Under the pieces are notes generated by a model. It worked only from the letters and a program-made list of their open reading frames with translations, did no database searches and was not told where the DNA came from. This document shows positions 23,937 through 35,100 of a stretch of 63,565 nucleotides of DNA, one piece after another. Made by a program: the position numbers and the translations under genes. The stretch covers positions 762,249 through 825,813 of the forward strand of contig BJOX01000063.1 in the NCBI GenBank assembly GCA_009731375.1, written 5' to 3'. The DNA is from Paulinella micropora. Lineage: Eukaryota; Cercozoa; Imbricatea; Euglyphida. How positions within the stretch are numbered: the stretch's first letter is position 1; every line of letters begins with the position of its first letter.

Positions 23937-26600
23937 ATGCCACCACCATTACCGCCCAGACCAACAAAGGAAAATGTAGAGCTAGCGAAGGTAAGGGCGA
24001 ATTTGAGGAAACTACAACTAGAGAGAGCAAAAGGGAATTCAAAGTAGTAGAGTTAAAATCTAGACGAGACAATAGATTAAACTCTCTTACATACGAGAAG
24101 CAAGGATTAGACATAAACTTTTATGATACTGACGCATTAGAGCGAGAGGTTCTACTTCCTATACTATTAGATGCTAAAAGAAATGGAATGACAGGAAATG
24201 CAGATGTTCATATTAATATTACCTATATAACTGACCACGAAGAATTAAATAGATATTATAAAAAGAAAACATTTAATTCTTTTCAAATAAAAAACTATGA
24301 TGATTTTATTGAAATGTTGAATGAGTTCAACATAAGCAATATTGAAGCATCTGGATTAGGTTATGACCGGATTATTGAATACGCTAAGGTAGTAGTAGTT
24401 CAAGAAAACGGAGGCGGTTGTTTTGAAGGAAAAAGCAAATGTAAAAAAACAATATCGGAAGCAAGTATATTAATATCTCCTAGCAAAAATAATAATTGTT
24501 TATTCTTCCTTTGTAAAGACATTCTTAATATGCCACTCATTAACAGAAAAAGATGCAATGACATTAGAGAACAATTCAATCTTTCTAACGATTGCCCAAT
24601 TCCATTCTCTACCGCCGTAAAAATCCTTAATACTTTGATAAAGGAAGGGAAGACATACGAAATAACAAATTCTCTAACAAAGGAGACAATAAGCACAAAC
24701 GAAATAGGAGAAGAAGCGGATATTATGATTTACCAGGCTTAGAGAATAACCACTATTTTGGATTAATTAAAAGAGGTAAAGAGAAATGTGAAAAATGCTT
24801 AACTAAGTATTTTACAAAACATACTTGTAATCCAAAAGTTATTAATTATGCAAATAGAGAAATATTAAAGAATGGAAACTCGGAGACATTTAATAACGAA
24901 GTCTCAGAGTCATAACTTGAGAAAAATATAATAATAAAGATGAAATCCTTCATTACGCCTTAGAAACTTGGAGAAACAAAATGATTTCCGAAGGCTTTGA
25001 TATACACGATTGTTACTAGTATAGTAGGATATACTCAGGGAACGGAAGGATTTAAATATTACGCCGCCGGTATAGATTGTATCTCTAAATTTCGTTATTT
25101 ACTCTTAGCCTCGGAGAGAGGAAGAAAGTTAGAATTAGAATGGGCTAGCAAACAACCACATAATCCAGTCAAGAAAGTAGCAGGAGTAAGAAAGAAAAAG
25201 AAGAAAGATGAAGAAGCACCAATTTTATATGTGAATGGGTTTAACGGGGCGAACTTTGACCACTACTTTATTAAACAGGAATTCGGATAAGAAGAGGTAT
25301 TAAACCAAAATCACATATGATTAATAACGGGTCAATAATCTCTTTACAATTGGAAAATATTAAAATGTGGGATATGTGTAAGCATACTCAGGGGACATTA
25401 AAAGAAAACTTAGAAAATATGAAATGTAAAACTCTTAAAGGAGATTTTGACCACGACAAGGCATCTACTTGGGAAACAATGAGTGAAGAATTAAGAAATA
25501 AGTGTCTTGAATATTTGAAGTGTGATGTTATGGGGTTAAAAGAGTTATATGACAAAATAAACACAGAGATATTTGAAAAACACTCGGCCGGGTGAATTTA
25601 ACTTCATACATTTCAACTTCAAGCCTCGCCTTCAATATTTGGAAGAAAACGATTGATGGTAAGCACGATGTACGACTTCCGACTATTGAACAAGAGAAGG
25701 CATTTAGAAAAGCGGTTATCGGAGCAAGAACATATCCAAGCAAAAAAAGATTTATTTCAAAACAATACAATGACTACTTAGCGGGGAAAATCACATTTAA
25801 CGAATTAACCGATTATTTGGTTTATGCGGATGTCGTATCTTTATACCCAACAGAGATGCTTAATTTATTTATGGTTGGAGAAATTAAGTTGGCTATTGCA
25901 CCATTTGATTATAATAATCTTCCTATCGGTATTTACAATGTTGATTATATCTCACCAAAAGACATATTACATTCAAGAATATGACAGAGAAATAAAACGG
26001 GTGCATTAAAGTGGAATTTAGTAGATATGAAAGACCAATGGCTTACAAGTGTTGATATTGAAGATATGATTAAGGAAGGCTACGATATAACAATTCATAA
26101 AGGATACTATACAGAGGAGGCAGAACCAGTATTCAAAGAATATATATTAGAAATGTTTAAGGCAAAAGAGAATAGCGAAAAAGGCACACCGCAATATTAT
26201 TAGCCAAACTATTTATGAATTCGTTATACGGAAAGATGATACAAAGACCTATCCCAACAGAAGCAGAATATATTAAATCAAATGAGGAGTATTGGAAATT
26301 TTGGACGAAAAATTATATATCTGATGTGGTTGAATTCAAAGATAAAGACGGAAACAAACTATTGCATGTATCTGGAATTCAAAGATAGAGAGCATAACCA
26401 AACCTTCTCACTACGGGGCTTTTATTCTAGCGTATAGCAGGCGAATTATGTATAACTACATAAAAGAGGCTAATCCAAATAAAGACATAGAGGCTGATTT
26501 CTATTACACCGATACCGATAGTCTAGTGTTGTACCGGCAAACACTCCCAAAAAACAAGGAGCTTTGGCATTCAGGACACTCCCCTATTGCAAATATTTGC
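23937..26600 (+). pseudogene. protein-primed family B DNA polymerase (pPolB), frameshifted and truncated
   Basis: The segment reads as one polymerase broken by at least six frame changes or stops. Recognisable parts, in order: an N-terminal region with a Cys finger (EKCEKCLTKYFTKHTC, near 24800); exonuclease motif II NGANFD in VNGFNGANFDHYF (25250); an exonuclease III-like YLKCDV (25510); polymerase motif A DVVSLYPTEM (25830); a linker of the type that holds the protein-priming insertions (26010-26180); motif B KLFMNSLYGK (26210); motif C YYTDTDSL (26505). The end is lost in poly-A and a gap. Protein-primed enzymes of this layout occur in Polintons, PLVs, virophages and linear plasmids. Catalytic residues survive but the gene cannot make one protein. 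High A+T sets it apart from the GC-rich island. Confidence 0.82.
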
Positions 26601-26609
26601 GCGAATTCA

Positions 26610-26673
<64 letters not shown>
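26610..26673. repeat. poly-A run at a gap edge
   Basis: About 64 A before the N gap. It interrupts the polymerase coding sequence about 30 codons after motif C and is probably an assembly or gap-filling artefact. Confidence 0.7.
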
Positions 26674-27181
26674 NNNNNNNNNNNNNNNNNNNNNNNNNNN
26701 NNNNNNNNNNNNNNNNNNNNNNNNNNNNNNNNNNNNNNNNNNNNNNNNNNNNNNNNNNNNNNNNNNNNNNNNNNNNNNNNNNNNNNNNNNNNNNNNNNNN
26801 NNNNNNNNNNNNNNNNNNNNNNNNNNNNNNNNNNNNNNNNNNNNNNNNNNNNNNNNNNNNNNNNNNNNNNNNNNNNNNNNNNNNNNNNNNNNNNNNNNNN
26901 NNNNNNNNNNNNNNNNNNNNNNNNNNNNNNNNNNNNNNNNNNNNNNNNNNNNNNNNNNNNNNNNNNNNNNNNNNNNNNNNNNNNNNNNNNNNNNNNNNNN
27001 NNNNNNNNNNNNNNNNNNNNNNNNNNNNNNNNNNNNNNNNNNNNNNNNNNNNNNNNNNNNNNNNNNNNNNNNNNNNNNNNNNNNNNNNNNNNNNNNNNNN
27101 NNNNNNNNNNNNNNNNNNNNNNNNNNNNNNNNNNNNNNNNNNNNNNNNNNNNNNNNNNNNNNNNNNNNNNNNNNNNNNNNN
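26674..27181. other. assembly gap (508 N)
   Basis: Between poly-A and a C-rich edge. Confidence 0.99.
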
Positions 27182-27209
27182 CCCCCACCCCCTATCCCAA
27201 CACCTTTCA

Positions 27210-27401
27210 GGGATAATAACAATAACAATGACAATAACAATGACAATAACAATAACCATAACAATAACAACAACAACAAGAACAACAACAAGATAAACAA
27301 CAACATAAACAACAACAATAATAATAATAATAATAACAACAACAACAACAACAATAACAATAACAACAACAACGACGACAACGACGACAACGACAACAGC
27401 C

Positions 27402-27453
<52 letters not shown>

Positions 27454-27460
27454 AGACGAT
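27210..27460. repeat. (AAC)n / (AAT)n / (ACG)n trinucleotide array
   Basis: Imperfect AAC units. Poly-N/poly-L/poly-V ORFs in it are artefacts. Confidence 0.95.
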
Positions 27461-27579
27461 ATTTACTGCGCATGCACACACATATATAACCTATCTACAT
27501 AAAAAATATAGACATAGACACATACCTACGTGTGTAAATGCTTGTATGTGTTTTATGTATTCATGTATGTATGCTTTTA

Positions 27580-27588
27580 CGTAGAGAG

Positions 27589-27644
<56 letters not shown>

Positions 27645-27659
27645 CGGGGCAGTGTTCTG

Positions 27660-27756
<97 letters not shown>

Positions 27757-27821
27757 CTTTTCGGGGCAGTGTTCTGCAATATATATATATATATATCATA
27801 TATATATTTATAGAGAGAGAG

Positions 27822-27855
<34 letters not shown>

Positions 27856-27880
27856 CCGAGACTTTTCAGGCAGTGTTCTG

Positions 27881-27920
<40 letters not shown>
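27580..27920. repeat. three (GA)n-spacer-(TA)n units
   Basis: The spacer TTTTCGGGGCAGTGTTCTGC occurs at 27641, 27758 and (with a 2-base deletion) about 27862, each preceded by GA and followed by TA repeats. Confidence 0.9.
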
Positions 27921-27994
27921 TTGATTGATAAAAAAAACTACTTTTTTTTATCAATCAATAGACTGGTTATTCTAATATATTATCGATAGGCCTG

Positions 27995-28210
27995 ATAAAA
28001 CAAATGTCATTTTGTCCCTCGCGGCCCGACCGGGTAAGAATTGCCGTTTTGTACCCTGCGGACCGGCCTGATAACCATTGCCACTTTGTACCTGCAAAAT
28101 GGCAATGGTTGCACGGCCGGCCCGGACTGCGCAAAATGGCATTTCCGCGCAAAATCGGCATTTGTTGCACGGCCGGCCCGAAACGGGAAAGTGGCATTTG
28201 CTATCCACAA
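27995..28210. repeat. degenerate GGCCGGCCCG-containing tandem repeat
   Basis: About five imperfect units of 40-55 bp that mix a GCGGCCCGAC/GGCCGGCCCG core with AATTGCCATTTTGTACC-like sequence. For example TTGCACGGCCGGCCCG occurs at about 28108 and 28163. Confidence 0.7.
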
Positions 28211-28660
28211 GTACAACTATATGGCAAAAACAAGTTTGGCCGGCTACGTGGCGGTTAACCGCGACAGTTACGTCCGTATCCTGACGTAGCAGCTACGTAT
28301 CGGTTAACCCTAGCGGTTACATCGATAGACGTAGCGGCTACGTGGAGGGCTATGTCAGGTGGCGCCAGGTGGCAGGAAACACCTGATTTTTCCGGTGGCA
28401 GGATTCTAGAATTTCTAAAAAGCCAAACTTTGCGGCTTTCCCCTGCAAATTTGGCTGGTCATTTCAAGTCGGGGAAAGTGGCATTCGACCGTTCAGGACA
28501 CGCGCTATCCGAATATATAATAATCACTTTTCTGGTGGGCGGTGGCACCTGACCCCCCACCCACAAGCGCGGGTCCCCTTATTTTTTGGATTAATACCAG
28601 CCACAAACTTTTTTTTACAAAAAACCGACGATTTGCCAAACGCTAAACCCTTGCAATTTT
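28211..28660. other. non-coding
   Basis: Contains GTAGCGGCTACGT-type near-palindromes around 28280-28350 and no supported gene. Confidence 0.6.
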
Positions 28661-28675
28661 TTGTCTTGGTGTAGC

Positions 28676-29999
28676 ATGAACCAGCTCTTCTTCTCCTCTG
28701 CGCGTCCCCTTGGTTTCCCTGTCAGGCTGCTTGCTCTTGCATCTGTTGCGGCTACAGCACAGAGACAGAGAGCCAGGAAGCGGCCACGAAAAGCGGCAGA
28801 GAGTTCACCTCCTGCTGCCAGTAGTGGTACCGCTGCCAAGGCTGCTGTGCCTGCTGCTGCTGCTCCTCGGAAGCGGCCACGAAAAGCGGCGAAGAGTCCA
28901 CCTCACGCTGCCAGTAGTGGTACCGATGCCAAGGACGCAGTGCCTGCTGCCAGTAGTCCTGCTACCAAGCCAAGGAAGCGGCCACGAAAAGCGGCTGAGA
29001 GTTCACCTCCTGCTGCCAGTAGTGCCGTCTCCAAGGCCGGGAAGCAGCGACGAAAAGCGGCAGAGGGGAAGGGATTGTCTTCCTTGGGGCAGAAGGACAA
29101 GTACCTACTGTTGAAGGAAGTGGCCGGCATGCCCCCTACTGCCGCGTGTGACTACGTGGGGCTGCGTGGCGACAGGATGGGCGAAGAGGTGTGGCAGCTT
29201 CTCCAGCTGCCACCGGAGAAGCTACGGGAGATGAGGGACGAGCTACGACCAACCAGCGACTGCCGCCCGGACCCTCTGCCTGGCAAGGTCGAGTACCTGT
29301 GGCTCTGCTACGACCCAAACCAGCAGAGCCACCCCCCTACTCCCGGAAGAGAGCCACTGGAGATAGACGAGGAGAACGACGACCTCATCATCGGCTTCGC
29401 TACCAGGCCCGTCCCGAGGCAGGAGCAACGTAAGCTGCGTGATTTCAGGGACGAGTTCGCGGCGCGGCCCGACAGCCGCGATCATAAGGAACGGCTTATG
29501 ACTGTCCAACGTTGCCTGGAGAACGCCAACGCGCGCAAGACTGCTGGCAAAGAGCCGGAAATCTTCTGGCCTCTCGGGGGCGGCAACAGCTTTCCATTGG
29601 GCGACGGCGACCGTCTGTGGGCGCGCTCTACTGGCCACTGGCACTGCGTTGTCGACGCCTACATGAACGCCATTCATGCGCTGGGCGGCATGCCGAAGGC
29701 GCGTTTCCGCAACAAGCTACGCAAGAAGTTCGGCGGCAACTGCCCGCTCACTGCCCTGCTAGGTATCAAGCCCTTCAGTCGCCACGGCGTCGTCTACGCG
29801 CTGCGTCCCCTCAATCACGTCTCGTGGTACAGCCTCACGTCCGGGACCAAGCTCAAGGGCGTCTTCTTGGTCGGCGGCGCCCACCACTGCATCTGCGTCG
29901 ACCGCTCCCGTCGCAAGATACTCAACGCCGCGTCACACTTTGAGATGGCGCTCACACAGAAGAGCCTAGCCGCCTGCAGTGTCTTGGATGGACCCATCG
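28676..29999 (+). CDS. basic-repeat protein with C-terminal cysteine-peptidase-like domain (partial)
   Basis: Open from ATG 28676 (an in-frame TTG lies 15 bp upstream) to the 10-N gap, about 441 residues. Residues ~30-150 contain four copies of an RKRPRKAAESSPPAASS-type module, AT-hook-like and lysine/arginine-rich, which suggests DNA or chromatin binding. The rest is globular. Near the end, WHCVVDAYMNAI (candidate catalytic Cys) and, about 80 residues later, GGAHHCICVD with KILNA (candidate His and Asn/Asp) have the spacing of papain/OTU-like cysteine peptidases. Similar Cys-His domains occur in proteins of eukaryotic DNA transposons; that link is inference. The reading after the gap is not reliable. 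It lies outside the block with the viral promoter motif. Confidence 0.55.
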
Positions 30000-30009
30000 N
30001 NNNNNNNNN
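30000..30009. other. 10-N gap
   Basis: No flanking overlap was seen here, so real sequence may be missing. Confidence 0.99.
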
Positions 30010-30079
30010 AAATAGGTACCGGGACAGTATATCTTCTTCTCAACCACACAGTCGCTAATCATTAAAATGTTCCGGGGTC

Positions 30080-30835
30080 CTGTTGGGTCTGTCGGTCGAC
30101 ACAGTGCCAGTGTCGGTCGACACCTGCAGGGCCTGAGACACTTATGACACTTATGACACTGTTTTGGCCAGGTGGTCGGGGGGGTCAGGAAAAAAAGTGT
30201 GTTTTTTGGGAGGGGGGGGGGGTACCTCATCAAAAAAGTTGTCATAAGTGTCATAAGTGTCATAAATAAAATTTTAGCTAAAAATTAAAGGAAAAACCCG
30301 GTCCGAAAGAGAAGAGGAACCACCACCCACCCTGTTTCCCAGCGGCCGGCGCCATGAGACGCTTATGACATAATTTTGGCAGGGTGTCCAGTCGGGGTCG
30401 GTCGACACAGTGCCAGTGTCGGTCGACACCGTGCCAGTGTCGGTCGACACCTGCAGGGCCTGAGACACTTATGACACTTATGACACTGTTTTGGCCAGGT
30501 GGTCGGGGGGTGCCCGGAAAAAATTTGGTGGGTTTTTTGGGGGGGGGGGGTACCTCGGCCAAAAAGTTGTCATAAGTGTCATAAGTGTCATAAATAAATT
30601 TTCGCAAAAATTTAAGGAAAAATACGAACAACATGCACCACCCACCCTGTTTCCCGGCGGCCGGCGCCATGAGACATTTATGACACGATTTTGGCCGGGT
30701 AGCCCGGGGGGGGGTCGGAAAAAAATGACGGTTTTTCGGGGGGGGGGTCCCTCGGCCAAAAAGGTGTCATAAGTGTCATAAGTGTCATAAATAAATTTTC
30801 GCAAAAATATAAGGAAAAATACGGACAACACGCAC
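30080..30835. repeat. tandem ~310-bp units with internal inverted repeats
   Basis: Three diverged units. Each contains GACACTTATGACACTTATGA on the left and its complement TCATAAGTGTCATAAGTGTC 80-85 bp later: arms 30137-30157/30241-30261 and 30464-30484/30569-30589, plus a weaker third pair near 30673/30764. The loop carries a run of 8-12 G followed by TACCTC or TCCCTC. A second element, GTGCCAGTGTCGGTCGACAC, occurs at about 30102, 30413 and 30431, and CGGCGCCATGAGAC at about 30348 and 30663. No coding function. Confidence 0.85.
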
Positions 30836-31158
30836 CACCGACCCTGTTTCCTGGGGGGGCCGGTGGCAGTGAATACCCACCACTCGACCGACCTTTCGGG
30901 CCGGCCGGGTAGAAAAGGTTCGACGTGGCACGAGGCTCGGCGGTTTCGTCGTCGAGACCAGGTCACTTTCCTTGAGTTTGGCTCGGGGCAAAGTGGGTAG
31001 CAGCCGGAACTAGACCCTTGCCATTTTTGCACCCGCCACATGTAGAGGACAATTTCCCGAAAACTTACCGCGCCGCAAAGATGGGGAAATTCTCGCGAAA
31101 CTTTTGCTTTTTTGCCTCACCCTGGTTTTTGCTGCTTTAGGTGCCACCGCGTGAAACA
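30836..31158. other. non-coding spacer at the probable left edge of the viral island
   Basis: GC-rich, no ORF of note. A pyrimidine-rich stretch ending TTTTTGCTGCTTTAG lies just before the first island gene; it may be an AT-rich promoter remnant or, less likely, a splice acceptor. Confidence 0.4.
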
Positions 31159-31881
31159 ATGATGCTGGCTGTGCGCAACAAACGACTGGCCGCTGGGACG
31201 GACGCCCAGCCCGCGAAGCGACGCCGCCTGGAGTTGCCCTCGCTTACTCGTACCGTCCCGCGCGAAGCTCTACCTGGCGGGCCGTTCGCCACTGCATTGT
31301 TGTCTATATCGGACAGAACCCTTGCTCTGCGCCGCGATCCGCTGGCTTATCTGGGGCTTCCTGCTACGTATTGGGTGTCGGGGGGGGCGGAAACCTACTC
31401 TGCGCTGGACTCTATGCTGTTGGCCAAGCGTACCTGCGATCCCGCGGTAAAGGAAGCTGCTGGTCTGGTCGCCGCGGAGCATGCGGGCCTATATCTATTG
31501 GGGGAGGAGCACGGCATTCCAGCGGTGGTCGTGAATTTGGTCACTGGATACGTCAACCCGACGTATCATGAACCATTGAAGGCTGGCACGTGGAAAGATT
31601 CCGACGATACTGATATGCTGCAGTCGTTGTGCGACAAAGCGCATTTGCCTCACATGTACGTGCCTACTAGCGGTCTGCATGAACCATGGACCTGCTCATG
31701 GGAGGTTGTGATGGATGTGGATTTTGATTCGGATGCCGATCGAGCAGACACGCGGATGATGCGACGCGTTGAAAGAGTCAGAAATAAGTACTGGGAAAAA
31801 ACAGAACAGAAGCTCAACAGGCGTCTTGCCAGGTTCTTCAGGCTAGTGGACAAGATGAGACGAAATGTTCTGACTAATTAA
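31159..31881 (+). CDS. novel viral paralog family protein A
   Basis: 240 residues from ATG 31159 (GTG 31141 also in frame). It is a paralog of 43337-44056. The shared core is VAAEH...LL, then V.LVT.YV.P.Y.EPL.AGTW, and both end in a basic helical segment (KYWEKTEQKLNRRLARFF here, RYWAAAEQNLNERLRAFF there). The N-terminus has a basic patch KRRRLE that could be a nuclear localisation signal. No known family is recognised. The clear viral upstream motif is not present, perhaps because the gene lies at the island edge. Its stop is followed by the promoter of the next gene. Two copies flanking the structural genes suggest a virion or host-interaction role, but that is a guess. Confidence 0.75.
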   Translation: MMLAVRNKRLAAGTDAQPAKRRRLELPSLTRTVPREALPGGPFATALLSISDRTLALRRDPLAYLGLPATYWVSGGAETYSALDSMLLAKRTCDPAVKEAAGLVAAEHAGLYLLGEEHGIPAVVVNLVTGYVNPTYHEPLKAGTWKDSDDTDMLQSLCDKAHLPHMYVPTSGLHEPWTCSWEVVMDVDFDSDADRADTRMMRRVERVRNKYWEKTEQKLNRRLARFFRLVDKMRRNVLTN

Positions 31882-31887
31882 ATTGAC

Positions 31888-31906
31888 TTTTTTTATTCTC
31901 TGTCTT
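31888..31906 (+). promoter_or_regulatory. viral upstream motif
   Basis: TTTTTTTATTCTCTGTC, 22 bp before ATG 31929. It matches the island consensus. Confidence 0.65.
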
Positions 31907-31928
31907 AATACTATAACAGTGTTCCGGG

Positions 31929-32147
31929 ATGTTGGCAGTTTGTCCTACTTGCGGCGCCTGCTTTTTTGAAGGCCAGCTCTACTGGTCCGGCACAGGCAAG
32001 AGAGGCGACCCCCGGGACTTGGCCTCGCTAGTGTGCCGCCCTTATGGCGACGGCGCCTGTATTAACCCCGCTCGCGACGTCCCCGGCGGAGACACTTGGG
32101 AAGAACGCATGCGTTTTGTTGACAATTTCTTAGATGAGATCCTGTAA
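31929..32147 (+). CDS. small zinc-ribbon-like protein
   Basis: 72 residues. CPTCGACF at residues 5-12 and a second pair of cysteines (VCRPYGDGACINP) about 30 residues later make a likely zinc site. Between them is an LYWSGTGKRGDPRDLASL segment, and near the C-terminus GGDTWEERM. I recall small aquatic phage and algal virus proteins with a similar TGK.G...DLA.LVC...CINP pattern, but this could not be searched. The start is set by the upstream motif 22 bp before the ATG. The next gene follows after about 50 bp, in the same direction. Confidence 0.7.
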   Translation: MLAVCPTCGACFFEGQLYWSGTGKRGDPRDLASLVCRPYGDGACINPARDVPGGDTWEERMRFVDNFLDEIL

Positions 32148-32196
32148 ACTAATTAAAAAAACTTCTCCTCTTGTTATATTATTTAATCAGCAACAA

Positions 32197-35100
32197 ATGG
32201 AAGTTGCGAGGTCGTACAAGCGGCGGCGCCTCGACGGTGCGACCGACGACTTTGTGCTACCGGTCGACGGACAGAGTGGCGACGTCCTTGTTTCGGACGG
32301 CGACGGGGGCGTGAGATNNNNNNNNNNGGCGTGAGATGGGCAGCGGGCGGCGTGGCCGCGAACGAGGCGGTAGCGCTTAATACAGCTCACAGACTGACTA
32401 CGTCCGGGAACCCGCACTTGGTCGATTTAGCGGACCTGATTACCTTGACGCTGGACACCGAAGCGAAAACTAACCAGCCGGCCGGGATGACTTCTAACAG
32501 CTCCGCTGGCTTTGTGGCCTCGGCCTCTAGCAATTCCGCCCAGGCCTACCTGGCCTTTGACAGCGACTTTTCGACCTTGTGGGGCACCACTGCGCCCGAC
32601 AGCTACAGCGGCAACAACTACACTGCCATGATCGAGACGATGGTCGATAATCTCCCTGTAGCGGGCGCGTGGCTCCAGCTCGATCTACCGATGCACGCCA
32701 AGGTCACTGCTTACCACTTCACGTCTGCGGGGGCTATTACCGCGCCCAGGGACTGGGTAGTTGCTTACAGCGCGGACGGCAGCCGGTGGTTCACTTGGGA
32801 CAGCCAGACGGCCCAGACCTTTGTCGGCGACAGCCTGCGCACGTTCACGCCGGCAACCTCGGCCGATTACGCCAGGTACCTGCGCGTAATCTGCACTAAA
32901 AACAACGGGGCGGGGGTTTGGTACATGCGGAGCCTGGCTTTCGACTACCAGCTATACAATGCCGGCTGCCTCGAGAACACCAGCTACCCTACCAAGGCCT
33001 CGCAGCTAGCGCCCAAGGCGTACGTCGACCACCAGGTGGCAGGAGCAGTGAAGTTCCCGTCGATCATGCCTACCCAAGACGATTGTGTCGTGACCATGGA
33101 CCCAGACGGCTCGATCTTTGCGGTCAAGGACAGGACGCTCAAGCAGCCGTCCCTGGCTCCTAGCGGTAATGGCGCGATCGTGCTCATGGACACCGACTAC
33201 ACGGTCACGACGATCCCGGACACTCTCGCGAGGCTGCCTAACCCTCTGCCCGCCTCGGCCGCGCAGCTGGTGACGGTCGACCCGGACGGTGTGCTAGGCC
33301 TGAGCAGCCAATTAAGCTCATCGACGCTCACGCTGACAGGGGCTGGCGGCAACAGCACTCTTTCGGCTCCTTCCAGTGGGTCTTGTGCACTCAAGCTGCC
33401 GGCCTCGCTTCCTGCAAGTACGAAGCTGTTGGCGGCCGGAGCGGACGGGGCCATGAGCTACGCGGAGGGCGACTTCTTGCCCATGCCCGTCACTAGCGGC
33501 ATACTGGTGAAGGAAACGGGCGTGATCAACACCAAGACGATAGAGGATCTCTTCCGACAGGCTAGCGGCGCGCTCGCTGTAGGCTACCTGGCCGGCGGGG
33601 ACATGAAGCAGGGGGGCGCCAGCATAGCGATAGGCGATTATACCGGGATGGTTACGCAAGGCTCGGGCGCTGTCGCAGTGGGAGATACTACCGGAAACGA
33701 GAATCAAGGCAACAACGCCGTGGCGATAGGCACGACGGCGGGCAATACCAACCAAGGGGAGCGATCCGTGGCGATAGGATATTATGCGGGCACCACAAAC
33801 CAAGGAGCGCGGTCCGTAGCTATCGGGTCACATGCGGGCGCCGTGTTGGGGGCGGACAGCATTGCGATTGGTGGGTGCGATAGCGCCCTGTCGGTACCTG
33901 CAACAAACGCGATCGTGCTGAACGCGAGCGGTGCGGACATGGATGTTAGCACATCTGGTTCGACTACCATCAGGCCGGTGAGGTCGGGCCAAGCGAGCGG
34001 TTCAGGCAAGATGGTGCTGCAGTACAACCCTAGCACGTACGAAATGTCTCAAAGCAATTTCTCGCTGCCGAGCTCGCTGCCCATCACCACAGCGCTGATG
34101 TCACTAACGTCTGGCGGCGCGATGCAAGCTGGTGGTAATATGATCTACCATAACTTGATGTTCGGCCTGGCTGCCACTGGCAGCAAGATGCCGAGCAACA
34201 TGACTACGAACCCCTGGGTCAGCCCCGATATGTACACCTATACAGCGAGCTCCGATGGGAGGTACGGGGACAACGTCTTGTATGATGCTAGACTCGCGTT
34301 CGACAACTCCGTCAGCACTACACACATGGGCACAGGCCCTTACGACGCTACTACGGGCGTTTGGAGTGGCTCATTGGGGGTGACTGGCAAGACCATCAGC
34401 GGCGTTTTTGTGAATGGCAACTGGTTACAGCTCGATTTGGGTAGGGTGGTTCAACTGACCCAGTACTACGTTACTTCTGCCAGTAGCATAAATTCCGCGA
34501 CCTCGTATGCGCCCGGCCAGTGGAAGATGGCTACTAGCACGAACGGCTCTACTTGGACTTTGTGGCACGACCAGAACGTGACACAGACGTTCACCACGAG
34601 CCAGGAAAAGACGTTTGCTCCTATAGCCCCAGCAATTGGCAGGTATGTGGTGATGGTATTTATAGTCGCTGGTTCTAGCAACCTGGTCGGCCGGGTCGTC
34701 AACGAAATAGCCTCGCTAAAATTCGATTTCAACGACTACGTGTATTTGCCGAGGAACCTGTCACCACCCTCAGACGTGACTGACGCCGCCAACAAAGGCT
34801 ACGTGGACACGCAGACTTCGAAGACACCATTGACGATCGGCACCTCCACGATCGCGAGCACCGGGACGGTCGCGCTGAGCCTGCCTAGCTCGCTGCCTGC
34901 CAGCACTTCTCTGACGTCGCTGACCTCTGCGGGGCAGCTAAGCGCCTCTGCGCTCAAGGTGCCTGCCTCTCTGCCAGGCAGCACTTTGCTAGTGACACTC
35001 GACTCCGCTGGCCAGCTCGATACAGGCGCTGCTAGCTCGCTGTCACTCAGCGGGGCGGGAGGCACCAGCACACTTTCCGCTCCTGGCACAGGCTCCAGCG

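Noticed and set aside
26448-27502. ORFs with poly-K or poly-F and X runs
   Set aside because: Poly-A, gap and AAC repeats. Only the first ~45 codons, with the polymerase motif C, are real.
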